A stretch of DNA of 64,000 bases, from positions 496,001 to 560,000 of the forward strand of contig CAJNOI010000022.1 of NCBI GenBank assembly GCA_905250115.1, written 5' to 3'. Shown here one piece after another: positions 15,801 to 26,139 of the stretch (the first letter of the stretch is position 1; each line of letters starts with the position of its first letter). The position numbers and the translations under genes are program-made. This DNA comes from Adineta steineri (lineage: Eukaryota; Rotifera; Eurotatoria; Adinetida; Adinetidae). The notes beneath the pieces were generated by a model. It searched no databases. It was not told the DNA's origin and worked only from the letters and a program-made list of their open reading frames with translations.

Positions 15801-16275
15801 TGGAATGCATTGAAACAATTATTAACAAAACGAAAACTTGAGTAGGTTTTTTTTGTTTGTTTTTATAATTATAAAATTTATTCGATTCATTTTTAGATTA
15901 GATATCGTTCAAGATCCATGGCGAAGTATTGATGAAGCGATAAAACGTGCTGGAAATATGATTACTGATCATGAACATTTTCTAACTGAAATTAAACGAA
16001 CAAGTGGTGATGGTTTACAAGGTGTTCGTGATGAATATAAAAATCTAGAAGTATGTTTTTTTATTCTTTTATTCATTCGAAGTTTTCGTGTTTTTTTAGA
16101 ATTTAAAAAAGAAATTAGATAATGATGAGAAAGAAATTCAACAAATAACAAAAGATTATTCTGATATTCTTCATGCACATCCAAAAGCTGATAAAAATGG
16201 AGAAAAACTTCTTCGAATTAAAGAACTTAATCGTCGTTGGGAAGGATTAAATGAAACTGTTCATGAATCAATGAA
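860..16275 (+). CDS. Giant spectrin-repeat protein (nesprin- or spectraplakin-like), internal part
   Basis: About 43 small exons join in phase across GT-AG introns to give roughly 3,060 residues without a stop. Exons include 860-988, 1046-1243, 1308-1428, 1483-1694, 2285-2477, 2531-2967, 3018-3344, 5958-6389, 7205-7568, 9082-9555, 12367-13189, 13250-13533, 15044-15403, 15660-15841, 15897-16050 and 16100-16275. The product is almost entirely charged, Gln/Glu/Lys-rich alpha-helical coiled coil. Spectrin-repeat signatures recur, with Trp near the start of helices: RRWTELEQDL near 6090, EQRWQNIMKKV near 13090, EQRWNALKQLL near 15790 and NRRWEGLNETV near 16230. No actin-binding, plakin, EF-hand, GAS2 or KASH domain is seen, so the ends lie outside. 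Such proteins link actin or microtubules to the nuclear envelope or to junctions. I cannot decide between nesprin (SYNE/Msp300) and spectraplakin (MACF1/dystonin); a dystrophin-like rod is less likely. The 3' end is lost in the N gap. Long introns carry transposon insertions. Confidence 0.8.
1818..1943. mobile_element. Small hAT-like element (GGGGCGTACC family) in a spectrin-gene intron
   Basis: Inverted ends are CAGGGGCGTACCGAGG on the left and, read from the other strand, CAGAGGCGTACCGAGG on the right, about 126 bp apart. The flanking 8-mers TGAAAAGG and TCAGAAGG match at 6 of 8 positions, consistent with an old hAT target duplication. The same ends recur around the outer element in the liprin-alpha intron at 48.5-48.85 kb. 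It has no coding capacity. Confidence 0.65.
3366..3942. mobile_element. 577-bp hAT-like non-autonomous element in an intron
   Basis: A perfect 8-bp duplication TTTGAATA flanks the element at 3358-3365 and 3943-3950. The ends are CAAGGAGGTAGCCAGG and, reverse-complemented, CAAGGGCGAAACTAG, resembling hAT termini. The inside is non-coding, with an internal inverted CCGGAA motif near 3490 and 3820. The host intron is 3345-3981 and its splice sites are intact. Confidence 0.75.
6817..6972. mobile_element. 156-bp hAT-like MITE (CTAGGGG...CCCTCG family), longer copy
   Basis: Ends are CTAGGGGAAACAGTAG and TTGTTTCCCCCTCG. It is flanked by 8-bp repeats TTCATCAC (6809-6816) and TTCGTCAC (6973-6980), 7 of 8 identical. 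The interior is built from short GACTTC-rich repeats. It shares both ends with the 60-bp copy at 14212-14271. It lies in the spectrin-gene intron 6390-7204. Confidence 0.75.
11632..11929 (+). mobile_element. About 300-bp repeat, copy 1 of two, in a spectrin-gene intron
   Basis: This block is similar along its length to the reverse complement of 59914-60188. Shared stretches include AACTCGCTTAGCTCTTTCTC near the left end, CGATGTTCTTTTGACCCTGC near the right, and a closing CTCTACGAGAAAGAGAA. Each copy ends in inverted CTCTTTCTCGTAGAAA-like motifs, suggesting a non-autonomous DNA element. No target duplication was recognised. The host intron is 11361-11979. Confidence 0.65.
13668..14014. mobile_element. 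Long foldback element in a spectrin-gene intron
   Basis: Two long inverted arms face each other. The left arm contains GCCACATCCTCGAGACC, AGCTTTTTCAAGCTAAT and ACCAGAGCTACAAACAC. The right arm contains their near-perfect reverse complements in reverse order. The inner arms pair through GATCACGATT and AATCGTGATC. The whole 347 bp could fold into a hairpin. No open reading frame or clear target duplication was seen. It sits in intron 13534-14340. Confidence 0.75.
14212..14271. mobile_element. 60-bp hAT-like MITE, deleted copy
   Basis: Flanked by a perfect 8-bp duplication TTTTAGTA (14204-14211 and 14272-14279). Ends are CTAGGGGGAAATAGCAG and CTGCTGTTTCTCCCTCG, the same as the 156-bp copy at 6817-6972, so this is an internally deleted relative. 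It is little more than two inverted ends around GACTTCATGCATGAAGTC. Confidence 0.8.
14341..14367 (+). other. 27-nt micro-exon of the spectrin-repeat gene
   Basis: The segment reads PRIVLQKEK in phase 0. It is bounded by a TTATTATAG acceptor and a GTAACC donor, and lies between large introns (13534-14340 and 14368-14647). Skipping it keeps the frame, so it could be alternatively spliced. Support is only from splice motifs and phase. Confidence 0.4.
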
Positions 16276-16375
16276 NNNNNNNNNNNNNNNNNNNNNNNNN
16301 NNNNNNNNNNNNNNNNNNNNNNNNNNNNNNNNNNNNNNNNNNNNNNNNNNNNNNNNNNNNNNNNNNNNNNNNNNN
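16276..16375. other. Scaffold gap of exactly 100 N
   Basis: A run of 100 undetermined bases, the usual convention for a gap of unknown length. It truncates the spectrin-repeat gene on the left and the fucosyltransferase gene on the right. The true distance between the two genes is unknown. Confidence 0.98.
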
Positions 16376-17191
16376 ACGTTCACGGGCATTGCAATTTGAT
16401 ACAAACCATAGTGCACCATTTGATCTCTCACGAAATTGTGTATCAATCCAAAGATTATAATCAGAAGTAGATCTTGAAAATTCTCGTTTAGTAAATAAAC
16501 CATAAGATCCAATCGAAACTTCACTATTCATTTTAAAACTTATTGTCCAATTAAATTTTAAGGAATTGAATAGAACATAATCAACTATTGTATGTGGTTC
16601 ATCTGACCATAAAATCCATATAGAATCCGGTTTCGTATCTGATCGTTGTGGTATACTATCTGGATAAAATTGCATGTCATATGCATGAAAAATAATAGCA
16701 TCAGCTTCTTTAAGTTTTCGATTATCACATATCCATTTACAGCGATTTTTTGACGGGCAAGTTTTACCAAATATACGTTCAGCTTCCGTACGACAATTTT
16801 TTTTATAAAGAAAAATTGTTGTATAAAGAAGAATAACGATCTGTTTTGAAGTTGATTTTTCTTCACTTCCATGTTGTATTACTTTGGTTTGTTTTGATAC
16901 AGAATCATTGTTAAGTATCTAGAATAGTATATTTAAATATTTAGAATTATTTAATCAAATATCTACTTGTTCTTTTAATTGTAGAATTTCAGCAACACTA
17001 TCCCATTGTATTTCTTGATTAAGTGATATTTTATCATAGTCAGAAGAAAATGGATTGGGTGATATGATAATTATAAAACTAATAGCAAAAACTAGGACTA
17101 TAAACCATTTGAGAGGTCGTGTTCGTAGATAAAATGATTTTCGACGCCACCAAAGCCAAAAAAATGATTGTTGTTTCGAAGGACGCCTCAT
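16376..17191 (-). CDS. Alpha-1,3-fucosyltransferase, N-terminal half
   Basis: Two exons, 17191-16967 and 16918 down to the gap at 16376, joined by a 48-nt intron, encode about 256 residues. The protein begins with a basic cytoplasmic tail and a single membrane segment (about residues 26-46, WFIVLVFAISFIIIIS), the layout of type II Golgi glycosyltransferases. The luminal part carries family GT10 hallmarks: an EADAIIFHAYDM block, a WILWSDEP block, FNWTISFKMNSEVSIGSYG, and ALWFVSNCNARER just before the gap. In the family the last block opens the GDP-fucose-binding domain. Members transfer fucose from GDP-fucose to N-acetylglucosamine on glycans. The C-terminal nucleotide-sugar domain is not in this sequence, so activity cannot be judged. 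Acceptor specificity is not inferable. Confidence 0.85.
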
Positions 17192-18025
17192 AACAAAAAA
17201 TTTTTTTACACGTGTTACATATGAATACGTTTGTAGATATCATTACTTCGCTTTATTTTACGCTTGACTGACCTGTTTATTTGAGTACCGATGAAAAAAA
17301 TATTTACTGTAGAAAAAAGCATCGAGCTATTTTTTAAATAAAATAAAAAATAACGAAAACACAGATTTTAGTTAAAAATCTTATTTGCATGTCGATTTTC
17401 CTTTTTATTTATTCTGACATTTTAGTTCTCTAAATACTTTTATTGATACATTTAATGTTATGTAGAAGTGATTATATCGTTAAATAAAACAAATTTTAAT
17501 AAAAATCTTCTTTTTTTATCAATGTTATTGATAATTTCTCATGATGAAAAATTTTGATTTGAATTAGATTTTACATGATAAAACAAATTTGTCTTTACTG
17601 AATTTGCTTTTGTATAACACGCTCGAATAAACATGTTACGTTACCTATTACAAAAACGTGTTACAGTTTGTCATCATTCGTACATACTTTATATTACAAT
17701 AAAAAGATCGATGAGAAAGATGAAATTATGTTGTAGTTGTGCACACATTATTTCTTTTTTTATTATTATTCTCAACTCTAATTTATTTCCTCATTTCGCA
17801 CATTTTAATATACGTCAAAGGTATAAAAATTGAGAACATTAAATACAAGTACTGCCGAGAACTTTCAACAACAATATTAATCATGTAAAACTAATTATTA
17901 TCAAATTAAATTGAAACTTCTTCTTGATATGTATTCTTGTAATACAATAAATATTTTAAAATAAGATTAGATTTCATCTATAGTTATCATTAGAAATAAA
18001 ACCGATAGTTTATGCTTTTTTGAAT
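17192..18025. other. Intergenic, no gene seen
   Basis: This is AT-rich sequence between the fucosyltransferase start and the Mutator-like element. It should contain the fucosyltransferase promoter, but no specific element could be assigned. Confidence 0.5.
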
Positions 18026-18982
18026 GGGATATATTTAAGTGCTAAGTAAAAACTTATAGATGCTAAGTAAATAAATATTTTTTGCGAAGTAAAAAATTAA
18101 TTTTTGTTAAGTAATAAATACAAAATATATAAGTAAAAAATTGATTGAACAGTTAATTGATTAGCAATGCTTTGGTTGCTTTTCGTGATCGTCTCCTTTT
18201 TCTTTTTCCCTTCAACGGTACGTCCTTTGCTGCTGGACGTGGTCTGCAAAACTCCAATCGAATTGACATACCAACTATATGTTTGCAAATATATTCTTTT
18301 AAAAAGTTTGGACAATTGCAAAATCCATTTTTCCATTCTGCTTCAATATTAGACAAAGTTGTTTTCCATATTCCAAACTGAAGTTTTTTCACAAATTGTG
18401 TATATGTAGATAGAACTTGTGTCAGATGAATGACTTCAGATAGTTGGTTGGATAAGAGTGAATACCAGTATATTTATATCACACATGATTTACTGGTAAA
18501 AATTACAGGCTATATATAGGGAAACGGATCGTATAATCTTGGAAAACATTCATCGGGTGATCGAGGTAGAACGGCTGGAATAAACCTCAACAAACACGAT
18601 ATATATATGAAAAGATGACAAGTAGAGAATGGAAGAAAGAAAAACCAAATATATATGATGGACAGGAACGAAAGAATCCAAGTATATGTGATGTGTTTAA
18701 AAAGAAACGAACGGAAAATAACGACTTGTCCGTCATTTATATTTACTTAGCAGATTTGTTTCTCAATTGCTAAAATATTTTTTTGTACTGACAATTTCAT
18801 AAATTTACCTAGTAATTAAAATTTTAACATATATATTAATTAATGAACTTAGAAAAAATTTAATTACTGAGAATTATTTTTTTAACTGAGCATTCAACTT
18901 ATTTACCGAGTATATACAAATTTTACTTAGCATGAATCAACTTAGCATTTATATATTTTTACTTAACACTTAAATAGGTGCC
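18026..18982 (-). mobile_element. Mutator-like (MULE) element carrying a SWIM zinc-finger relic
   Basis: A perfect 9-bp duplication TTTTTGAAT flanks the element at 18017-18025 and 18983-18991; this duplication length is typical of Mutator-like elements. The terminal inverted repeats are long: the first bases are GGGATATATTTAAGTGCTAA on the left and GGCACCTATTTAAGTGTTAA on the right (read inwards), continuing as degenerate repeats of a GCTAAGTAAA motif. Inside, on the minus strand, is a coding relic with a SWIM motif. At 957 bp it is far too short for a full transposase, so it is a non-autonomous or gene-fragment-carrying derivative. Confidence 0.85.
18153..18470 (-). pseudogene. SWIM zinc-finger domain fragment inside the MULE
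   Basis: On the minus strand an open frame runs from about 18470 to a stop near 18153, with no ATG at its start. It reads through a Leu/Thr-rich helix (SEVIHLTQVLSTYTQFVKKL), then GFCNCPNFLKEYICKHIVGM, then a very basic tail (GKRKRRRSRKATKALLIN). The pattern C-x-C-x8-C-x-H is the SWIM zinc finger found near the C-terminus of MULE transposases and some host proteins. The catalytic transposase domain is absent. I infer a truncated transposase C-terminus; capture of a host SWIM gene piece is the alternative. Confidence 0.7.
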
Positions 18983-20111
18983 TTTTTGAATCACATCAAA
19001 TCGTTTTGAAATTAAACGAATCTTATTATCTTTACTATATATTTACTAGATTTCTCTTATGTTCTACAGCAATATCATTCATATAAAATAAAATTTAACT
19101 ATTTATCGAAATACGAAAAAATAAAGACGTTCGTTTTCTTCTTTTGTAATGATTCGTGATACTTAAAAAGCTTATAGATTTATAATTTTCTTTTAAATTT
19201 AACTTATATAATTTGTTTTATAATAAATAATTTAAATCTTTATTTTAGTAGGACCAACAAACGAAATGGATCAGACTCGTCCCTAATACCGTTTGGCACG
19301 ACGGTTGGGCAGCTGTCACTAAGCATGAGTATCATACGTGACTGAATCATCATTTGCTTCGTTTGTGGTAAGTGAATACCCCTACAGAAGATTAAAGTTT
19401 TCAGTAATTTTCATGTTTCATTTATACGCAACATCCAAGCAGTATACTACGGTGAATGACAACAGAAACCTTTTGATAAGATATCCATCAATATCCAACG
19501 CCATCTATTATTTGAAAAAAATCAAAACTGGTAGACTGAATTAAATAATATAATTCACAACTGTCTTCTTAATAATTGGTTTTAAATCGTACATGATAAA
19601 ACGTAGCTGTATTAATAAGATAAAGTATATATAATATATTCTATTTTATTAATTAAGAAAAGAATAAATGTAATTTAAAAAAAATTCGTATGTGATAGAA
19701 TAATATGGTAATTACAAGTTAAAAATCAGATTATATTTTTGTAGAAGTAAAAATAATAACACATATGTCATGCAATCAATTATTGACTTAAGGGCATTAT
19801 ATTTCTTGTTGTTCCAATATTTTCTAGTCTGTAATCTATTTTAAGAATAATTAGTTCAATGTGTAACGATAAGATATGAATGTATTAAAGTTAGAGAAGT
19901 GATCAAATTCTTATATATATAAACTGTATGATGATAGTTTTTTGCTTTTATTATTAATAACTGAGATTTATTGAGAAAAATATAAATATTCTGAAACGTT
20001 ACATTAAGAAAACAACATCGAGATTAGGATATAAGGTTATTAGAGATAATAATTTCGAAGTATATGAAGTCCAAAAGGATATTCATTATTTCCTGACAAA
20101 ACAAAATTTCT
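18983..20111. other. Intergenic with one orphan coding-like patch
   Basis: AT-rich and mostly featureless. At about 19250-19341 a GC-richer patch follows a TTTTAG acceptor-like site and reads KWIRLVPNTVWHDGWAAV in the plus frame, then stops. It belongs to no gene model and is described as a finding. Confidence 0.4.
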
Positions 20112-21046
20112 TCAAAGTTCATTATCATCTTCATTAATATTAATAATTAATTTATATTCATCAATTAATTCATCATCTTTTACTTGATTATCATTTAATT
20201 TAATTGAAGGTGATACAAACATATAGACTAATAAATATACAATAATTAATAAAAATGCATTTCCAGCTAAATGATAAGCATATGACATTGTTAATAATGA
20301 AACTGATCGATGTGAATCAGGATCCCAAAGAAAATATGGATTTGTTGTTTTTGGCCATATAACAAATGCTGCTTGAATAAACCATGTACCTTGTGTTAAA
20401 GCAAAAAAACTTCTTGCAACTATAAACCAAAAATTATTTGGATCAAAAGATTCTCCAATAGCAAAAATCATGGAACAAACAATAGTTAAACCAAGTAATT
20501 GATGTATATGAGCATCTATCATACTTCGTGCATGTAAATGAAATACCATCATAAGACCTTCTATAGCAAAAGCTAAAAATCCCATTACTTGAGTAGTACG
20601 TTTTGGTAATGGAACTTTATAATGAACTAAAATTTCAACCCATGAACCAAGAAAAAAACCAAATAACATTGCAGTATGATGAGCATTTTCATCACCGAGA
20701 TGAATTCTTGGAGACCAATTCCAACCAGTTATAATTTCAATTGTAAAATGAATTGATGTTATAAGAATTTTTAAGATACTTTCAATTGGTAAACGACGAA
20801 TAGTTTTACTAGGACAATAGAAACAAGGATAAGTAGTTGAACCTTGAAATTTAAGCTGTTTTTGTTGTTTTGTCTTCTCATCATCTTCTTCACTTGCTAA
20901 TGATTTTAGATAACGTCTACAATTATTAATATGCCACCAAAAAGCAAAACAAATAAAAAATACACCTAAAATAAAAATAAAACTAATATAGATTTCTATC
21001 CCCTTCAAATATACCTGGTGCAATATGGCCAATCCAAGTTCCCATT
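20112..21046 (-). CDS. TMEM45 family multi-pass membrane protein, frameshifted near the N-terminus
   Basis: The body (about 306 residues, single exon, stop at 20112) has at least six hydrophobic segments and matches the TMEM45/DUF716 family. Visible family features are an HLGDENAHHTAMLFGFFLGS block, HARSMIDAHIHQLLG, an ALTQGTWFIQAAFVIWP segment and a histidine in the last membrane helix. The best start is the ATG at 21046, because MGTWIGHIAPG matches the family N-terminus (Met-x-x-x-x-GH-x-x-PG). From that ATG the frame hits a stop, because a run of four G (20999-21003 region, C on the plus strand) puts the rest in another frame. Removing one G would join the two in frame. The body frame has no in-frame ATG upstream. 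This is either a real 1-nt insertion or a homopolymer assembly error. Vertebrate TMEM45 proteins are poorly characterised membrane proteins. Confidence 0.8.
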
Positions 21047-23388
21047 AGAAATTTTTTTTTTCTCTTCAAAATAAACTAAATCTTATCTTGTTCACGCTGG
21101 AAAAAAGTGTCTTTAAATACCTCTTTCTCTTTCTCTTTTAAACTGAAGCGTAACGTTAGTATGCACGGAAAGAACGAAAAAGAACGCTTAGTATATATAG
21201 ATGCTCCATAAATAGTCTCTGAGTTGCTAATATAGAAAAAACAAGTAACAATGTTGCTTAGTCACTATTAAGTTGATGTTGTTATTCGCTAAGCATTACC
21301 GATTTCTTTTTCTTTCTCTGTCAATATATTGCACGAAAAAAAATTGCAACATAAGATTGTTTTTTTTCTTACATTGCATTTTCAATATTATTTTTTGTCT
21401 CGGTCAAATATCTCTGCTAGCATATGAGCATTCCATTAATCGAGATTTTTTAAAATGAACGTCAATATTTTGTTATTTTGATTGACATTATATATGAAAA
21501 GAACAAGAAATTATTTACGACTATGAACGTTTCAAACGGGTATGACTTCGCGTCATTTTCTTTTCTTTTATCACGACATAGATATATATTTAAAAAAATA
21601 TAAAAGACAGATTTGAATAGAAACATTTAATAAATTCCTTTTTGTTTGCATCAATAAACAAAATATTCCACATTTTACAGCTTAAAATTATATGGTTATG
21701 ATGTTCAAAGCTTGCGTGCATGCCGATAAAAGTACTCAAAATAAGAGAAGATTATCGCTAATCAAAAACAAATTTCTTCTCGTTCAACAATAACCTTACA
21801 TTTTCTTTAAATTCATATTAGATTAAAAAAAACTGTGAATCGAAAACAAAATATATCACAGCTAAAAATAACAAATTTCTTTCAGTATGGTAACTCCTAG
21901 AGTGTCGCATATTATTTAGTGTAAATATATGCCATAAAAATATAACTCAAAAAATACCAACATATAATAAAATGAATATTACAAAAACATGTCAATGCCA
22001 TATAAAATATATAAAATGAAGAAAGTAAATAAATTACAAGAGGAAACAAGCGGATTTCCGTACTTCAGAAGTACGAAGACGTACCAGAAGTACAAACAAG
22101 TACAGAAGTCTGTTTGTTCTCCTTTGATAAATTACCATCTATAGAATTCTTATTATGATATATACGATAAATTTAATCCTAATTGATAATCGAAGTTAAT
22201 ACTTTATTAGAAATTTTTTGATGAATAGTATTTCACTGTTTTCATATTAGCATAATAGAAAAAATTTTTATTCGCAAATTATATTTGATGAATTATTTCA
22301 TTTCGAATATCAATGTTAGTCGTGTAAAAATCAGTTACTAAAAACCACATATTCAATATTGATTGTTATCACTGATTTTGTACTTATTGTTATCTTAGAT
22401 AAAGTTTTTCTCACGAAAGAAATGCTCTAGAGTAAACATTGTGAAAAATGTTTGTCCAAAGAGTTTTATTCATTCTGTAATAGAATTTTAAACTTGAATT
22501 TAATCGTTTGCTTTGTAGTTGCATTAGTGAAAATGTTTGACCGAATGTGATAGAAACAAATGAAAAATTTATATTCAATAACAAACAATGATGAAATTAC
22601 AAAAGATACTTATCTTTCAAAAGAAATAGAATAAGTACTGAGTTTGCCACAAATCTCCTTTGAAGTTTTGATTTTTTTCCATTGTAAAATTAGTTTTCTG
22701 CTTTTTATCAATGTGTTTTAGTATTCCATGAGTTACTTAACGTTAAAGAACACATTACAGTCACTTTCTAAAACTAGAAGTTTTGATAAGAGTTTCCATA
22801 ACATTCAAGTAGACATAATGTGTTTCTGTTATTCATTTTTTTTAAATTTATAAAATGGAAATGATGATTCATGAGAAAATTATCGGTGTGTATTAAAAAT
22901 TAAATGACATCTTTATACGCTAGAAAGGTCTAACCAAAGAGTAATTATATATAATTAAATGTAATAAATAGAGCAAAAATATTTTGCCTCAATATTCGAT
23001 TCTAAAATTAGAATTTGTATCTAATGAGAAAGATTCTGTCATTGCTAAATATTAGTTGGTATACATGATATGTAATTGCACAACCTAACTTGAAAATATC
23101 GTCAACAAAATAAGTTTTAAGAGAAATAGCAATAACAGCAAAATTGAAAATGCATACATCATGATGGAATGCATAAATGCAAAAACAAATACGTTAAATG
23201 AAGTGTAAATACATTCCTTCAAGCTTAGTTTCATAATTTTCTGCTGTTTTATTTTACACAAAATAATACACCTTATTTGTCCTTGATCATGATGACGATG
23301 CAAACAAAAATATGAAACGTCATAGTCCTTATAAAAGTTTTATTTCTATGATGAAATTCTTTTTTTATTATCAAACTATAGAGAAATA
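21047..23388. other. Intergenic, no gene seen
   Basis: About 2.3 kb of AT-rich sequence with no supported exon. Near 22055-22110 there is a cluster of GTACTTC / GAAGTAC palindromic words, similar in style to one near 2055-2130 in the first gene, possibly remnants of another element. Confidence 0.5.
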
Positions 23389-23919
23389 AGGGATGCTCCA
23401 GAAGTTCTGATGAAATTTTATAATTTATTATTCTGGCACATAATAATAGCAAACTCTTCCAAACTTTCAGAAGTTAAGAAATTAGTACATGAAAAAACAT
23501 TATCATATACTATTTTTTCGACTTTCCAACGACATAAATTCATATAATGGAATGTAATAACGAGAAAAAAATTACTATTTTGAGGAGTTTTTTTATTAAC
23601 GAACTTAAGAGAAAAGAAAAATGTTTTTTTGACCCTCCAGTGCTCATTTATGCACGTGATAATTTGATGTATATAATTTATTTTTTCTAAGTTTATTGTA
23701 TTAACAAGTAATAATCAAGATGATAATAAAATCGAAAAAATAGTGTATGATAATGTTTTTTTCATGTACTCATTTTTAGTAAAAGATATAAATATCAAAT
23801 TTTGTAGTTACGTAGTACTACACATGTACACTCACTTCTGAAAGTTTGGAAGAATTTACTTTTATTATGTGCTAGAACAATAAATTTTAAAACTTTCTCA
23901 GTGCTTCTGAAGCATCCTT
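23389..23919. mobile_element. 531-bp MITE with about 90-bp inverted ends and TA flanks
   Basis: The left end AGGGATGCTCCAGAAG and the right end, reverse-complemented AAGGATGCTTCAGAAG, extend to roughly 90 bp of matching inverted repeat, including CTTCCAAACTTTCAGAAGT on both arms. TA dinucleotides flank both sides (23387-23388 and 23920-23921), the insertion signature of Tc1/mariner elements. No transposase frame is present. Confidence 0.8.
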
Positions 23920-24785
23920 TATGTTCCAGACATTTCTTCTTTATTTCGAAATAGAACTAAATAATAAATGAATTTATACGCATATAGTCAATATATCCAG
24001 TCTTTTATCTATAAATACGTTGTGTTCTTCATGTATATATGTTGCAATATGAAAATATGTACTTAGACAACATACATCGTTGTCGCGAAACTTTTAAGAT
24101 TAAAGGGGAGGGAATTAAATCATTGTTCATAAGCTTTTGATTATATCTGATTCAAAAATAAATTTTTTTTGCTTTGTCATCTGTGTATTGTTCCAGCTTA
24201 GGTGCGATAGACTTACAAGAAATATGTTGCAAAGATGGATGCTTAACAATATTCTAAACTTTTCAATAAAAAATCATGTGTTGTATATTAAACCAAATTA
24301 TTCTATTGTAATACAAAAATTAACGATGATTATGTAATTCTATTTAAAATCAATAGCCAAGAGTGAAGTATAAACAAATGATCTTGTTCTTCACATCCTT
24401 ACTGTAGCTATTTCTGAAATGCAAATCTTATGAAGTTTAAATTATATCTATATGTATCAAGAAGAACGTTTGTTTGTTTGTTCTTTATACATCTAGTTCG
24501 TGTAATAGCAAGCGTCATTGAACTTTGTATGGCACTCCTCTAAATCTAAAGGAAGGGGGAAGAGTGAGCATGCGAATAAAATCAAACAACCGCATCCACA
24601 CCCTCCTCATCACCTATAATCATTAGTGATCATTGAATGACAATGAACTTCACACATGGAGAAAAATCTAAATTCTTACATTGATTAACATATGAGTAAA
24701 TTATATTTCTCTGTATTCATATAAATATATATTTTATATAACTAATTCGTTTATTTACATAAAAGAAAGCAATTTGATTGAACTA
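23920..24785. other. Intergenic, no gene seen
   Basis: No exon with convincing coding character was found between the two TA-flanked elements. Confidence 0.5.
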
Positions 24786-25011
24786 CAGTGCTGCCCAGAA
24801 ATAGAAGATACCCTGGCTGAATGCAGGTATTTTGCTGAATGTTGAGCGGTAATGGCTTTAGATAAAAATAACATCTATATAGCCATAGGCATTCGAATAT
24901 TCGAATACATATGGTCACATGGACGTTACTCTCATCTAAAGTCGTCAGCGTTCAACAGCCAACAAAACAACTGTATACAGTCAGAGGGTCTTATATTTTT
25001 GGCCAGCACTG
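24786..25011. mobile_element. 226-bp Tc1/mariner-type MITE
   Basis: The ends CAGTGCTGCCCAGAAATA and, reverse-complemented, CAGTGCTGGCCAAAAATA are a typical Tc1-like terminus. They are flanked by TA on each side (24784-24785 and 25012-25013). The element is non-coding and ends 10 bp before the stop codon of the EF-hand-like gene, which reads leftwards, so it may contribute to that gene's 3' UTR. Confidence 0.85.
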
Positions 25012-25021
25012 TATTTGTAAG

Positions 25022-26139
25022 TTATTTTTGATTTCTTATATTAACATTGATTTTTGGCTAAAATAAAAAGAATTACATAAATATAAATCATTAACAATAA
25101 AAGAAAATCTACTTTATATTTTGCAAATGATGCTTTGGTTGATCGAACATATGATGAAGTTGTATCTTGCACTGGATAATGATGTGATGTATTCGTTGGT
25201 GGTAATTGCAGATGCAGTGAAGATGGTACTGTTGTTGATGTATCTGATTCAATATGAATATCTGATACATTTGAAGAATTCTCTGTACCTTCTATTAATT
25301 TAAACAATAATAATCAATGATTCTATCTTTATTTTTACCTCGAAGACTTTTTTTATATAAAGATCTTCCACGAGCAAATTTTTTATAATCCATCGGTATA
25401 TAAACTTCTTCACAAAAACATCTCATAAGTTCTTCTGCTTCAGCTTCTGTCATATGAAGTTTCTCCTAAATAAGGAACAAAATCTCGTAATATAAATATT
25501 TGTTTAAGATTATCAAATATTTTACCTTTGCAACTAAACGCATAAAATCTTCTTTAACAATATTCCAAGATTTTTTCATATCAAGTGTACGAAATAATTC
25601 TAATAAACGCCAACGATTTTCAGTTAGAAATTCTTCAATAGTTTCCATGGCTGCTGGTGGAGGCAGACGAATAACTGGTACACCTTTTCGATTTTTATTT
25701 AATTTTGATATTTTTTCTATTTCATCATCTGTTTGAACTGCACGATCTTGACGTCCCATTCGTTTCATAAAACGTTGTTCAAAAGCATTTAATCGTGGTT
25801 TATGATTATAAAAATCGAGAATATCTCCAAGACGATTGATTTCATTTCGTTCATATTGTCGATTAGAAATCCATTGAGTTTGTCCAACTATTGGATGAAC
25901 ATAGGATTCAAATTCTTCATCAATTAAATCTAATTCATCATATTCAGTCAACGCTTTTTCTTCACTTGTCAATTTTTTTAATCGTTCATCATTCGAAGAA
26001 TAATCTGGAGCAAGAATAATACGTTTTCGAATACCCTGAAAATCGCTAAACAATAAATAAATAGTTAATTTTTTACAACAAAAGTTATATCATGAACATA
26101 CAAAAGATCACTAGGCTTTGCACAATCAGTGGCAAGCAT
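25022..26139 (-). CDS. EF-hand-like protein, possibly EFCAB12-related
   Basis: Five exons (26139-26102, 26045-25526, 25465-25339, 25291-25113, 25057-25022) sum to 900 nt, giving 299 residues. The N-terminal half is acidic and basic without a recognised domain. Around residues 150-215 a helix-loop-helix region (LLELFRTLDMKKSWNIVKED, then MTEAEAEELMRCF) looks like a degenerate EF-hand pair. The canonical calcium ligands D-x-D-x-D are not intact, so calcium binding is doubtful. The C-terminal third is Ser/Thr-rich and likely disordered. The similarity to EFCAB12 is a weak impression. The next gene upstream on the same strand is CIMAP2-like and stops only 173 nt before this ATG, which hints at shared expression, perhaps in cilia or sperm. 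A T-rich tract and an AG lie about 20 nt before the ATG. Confidence 0.7.

Noticed and set aside
18157-18381. Plus-strand frames over the SWIM region
   Set aside because: Antisense shadows of the minus-strand SWIM frame.
21001-21032. Start of TMEM45 at a TTG codon
   Set aside because: TTG is not an accepted start here, and the ATG at 21046 matches the family N-terminus in another frame.
25041-25112. C-terminal membrane helix of the EF-hand-like protein
   Set aside because: The hydrophobic stretch is produced by reading through a typical 55-nt intron (GTAGAT to TTTTATTTTAG); splicing gives a short polar end.
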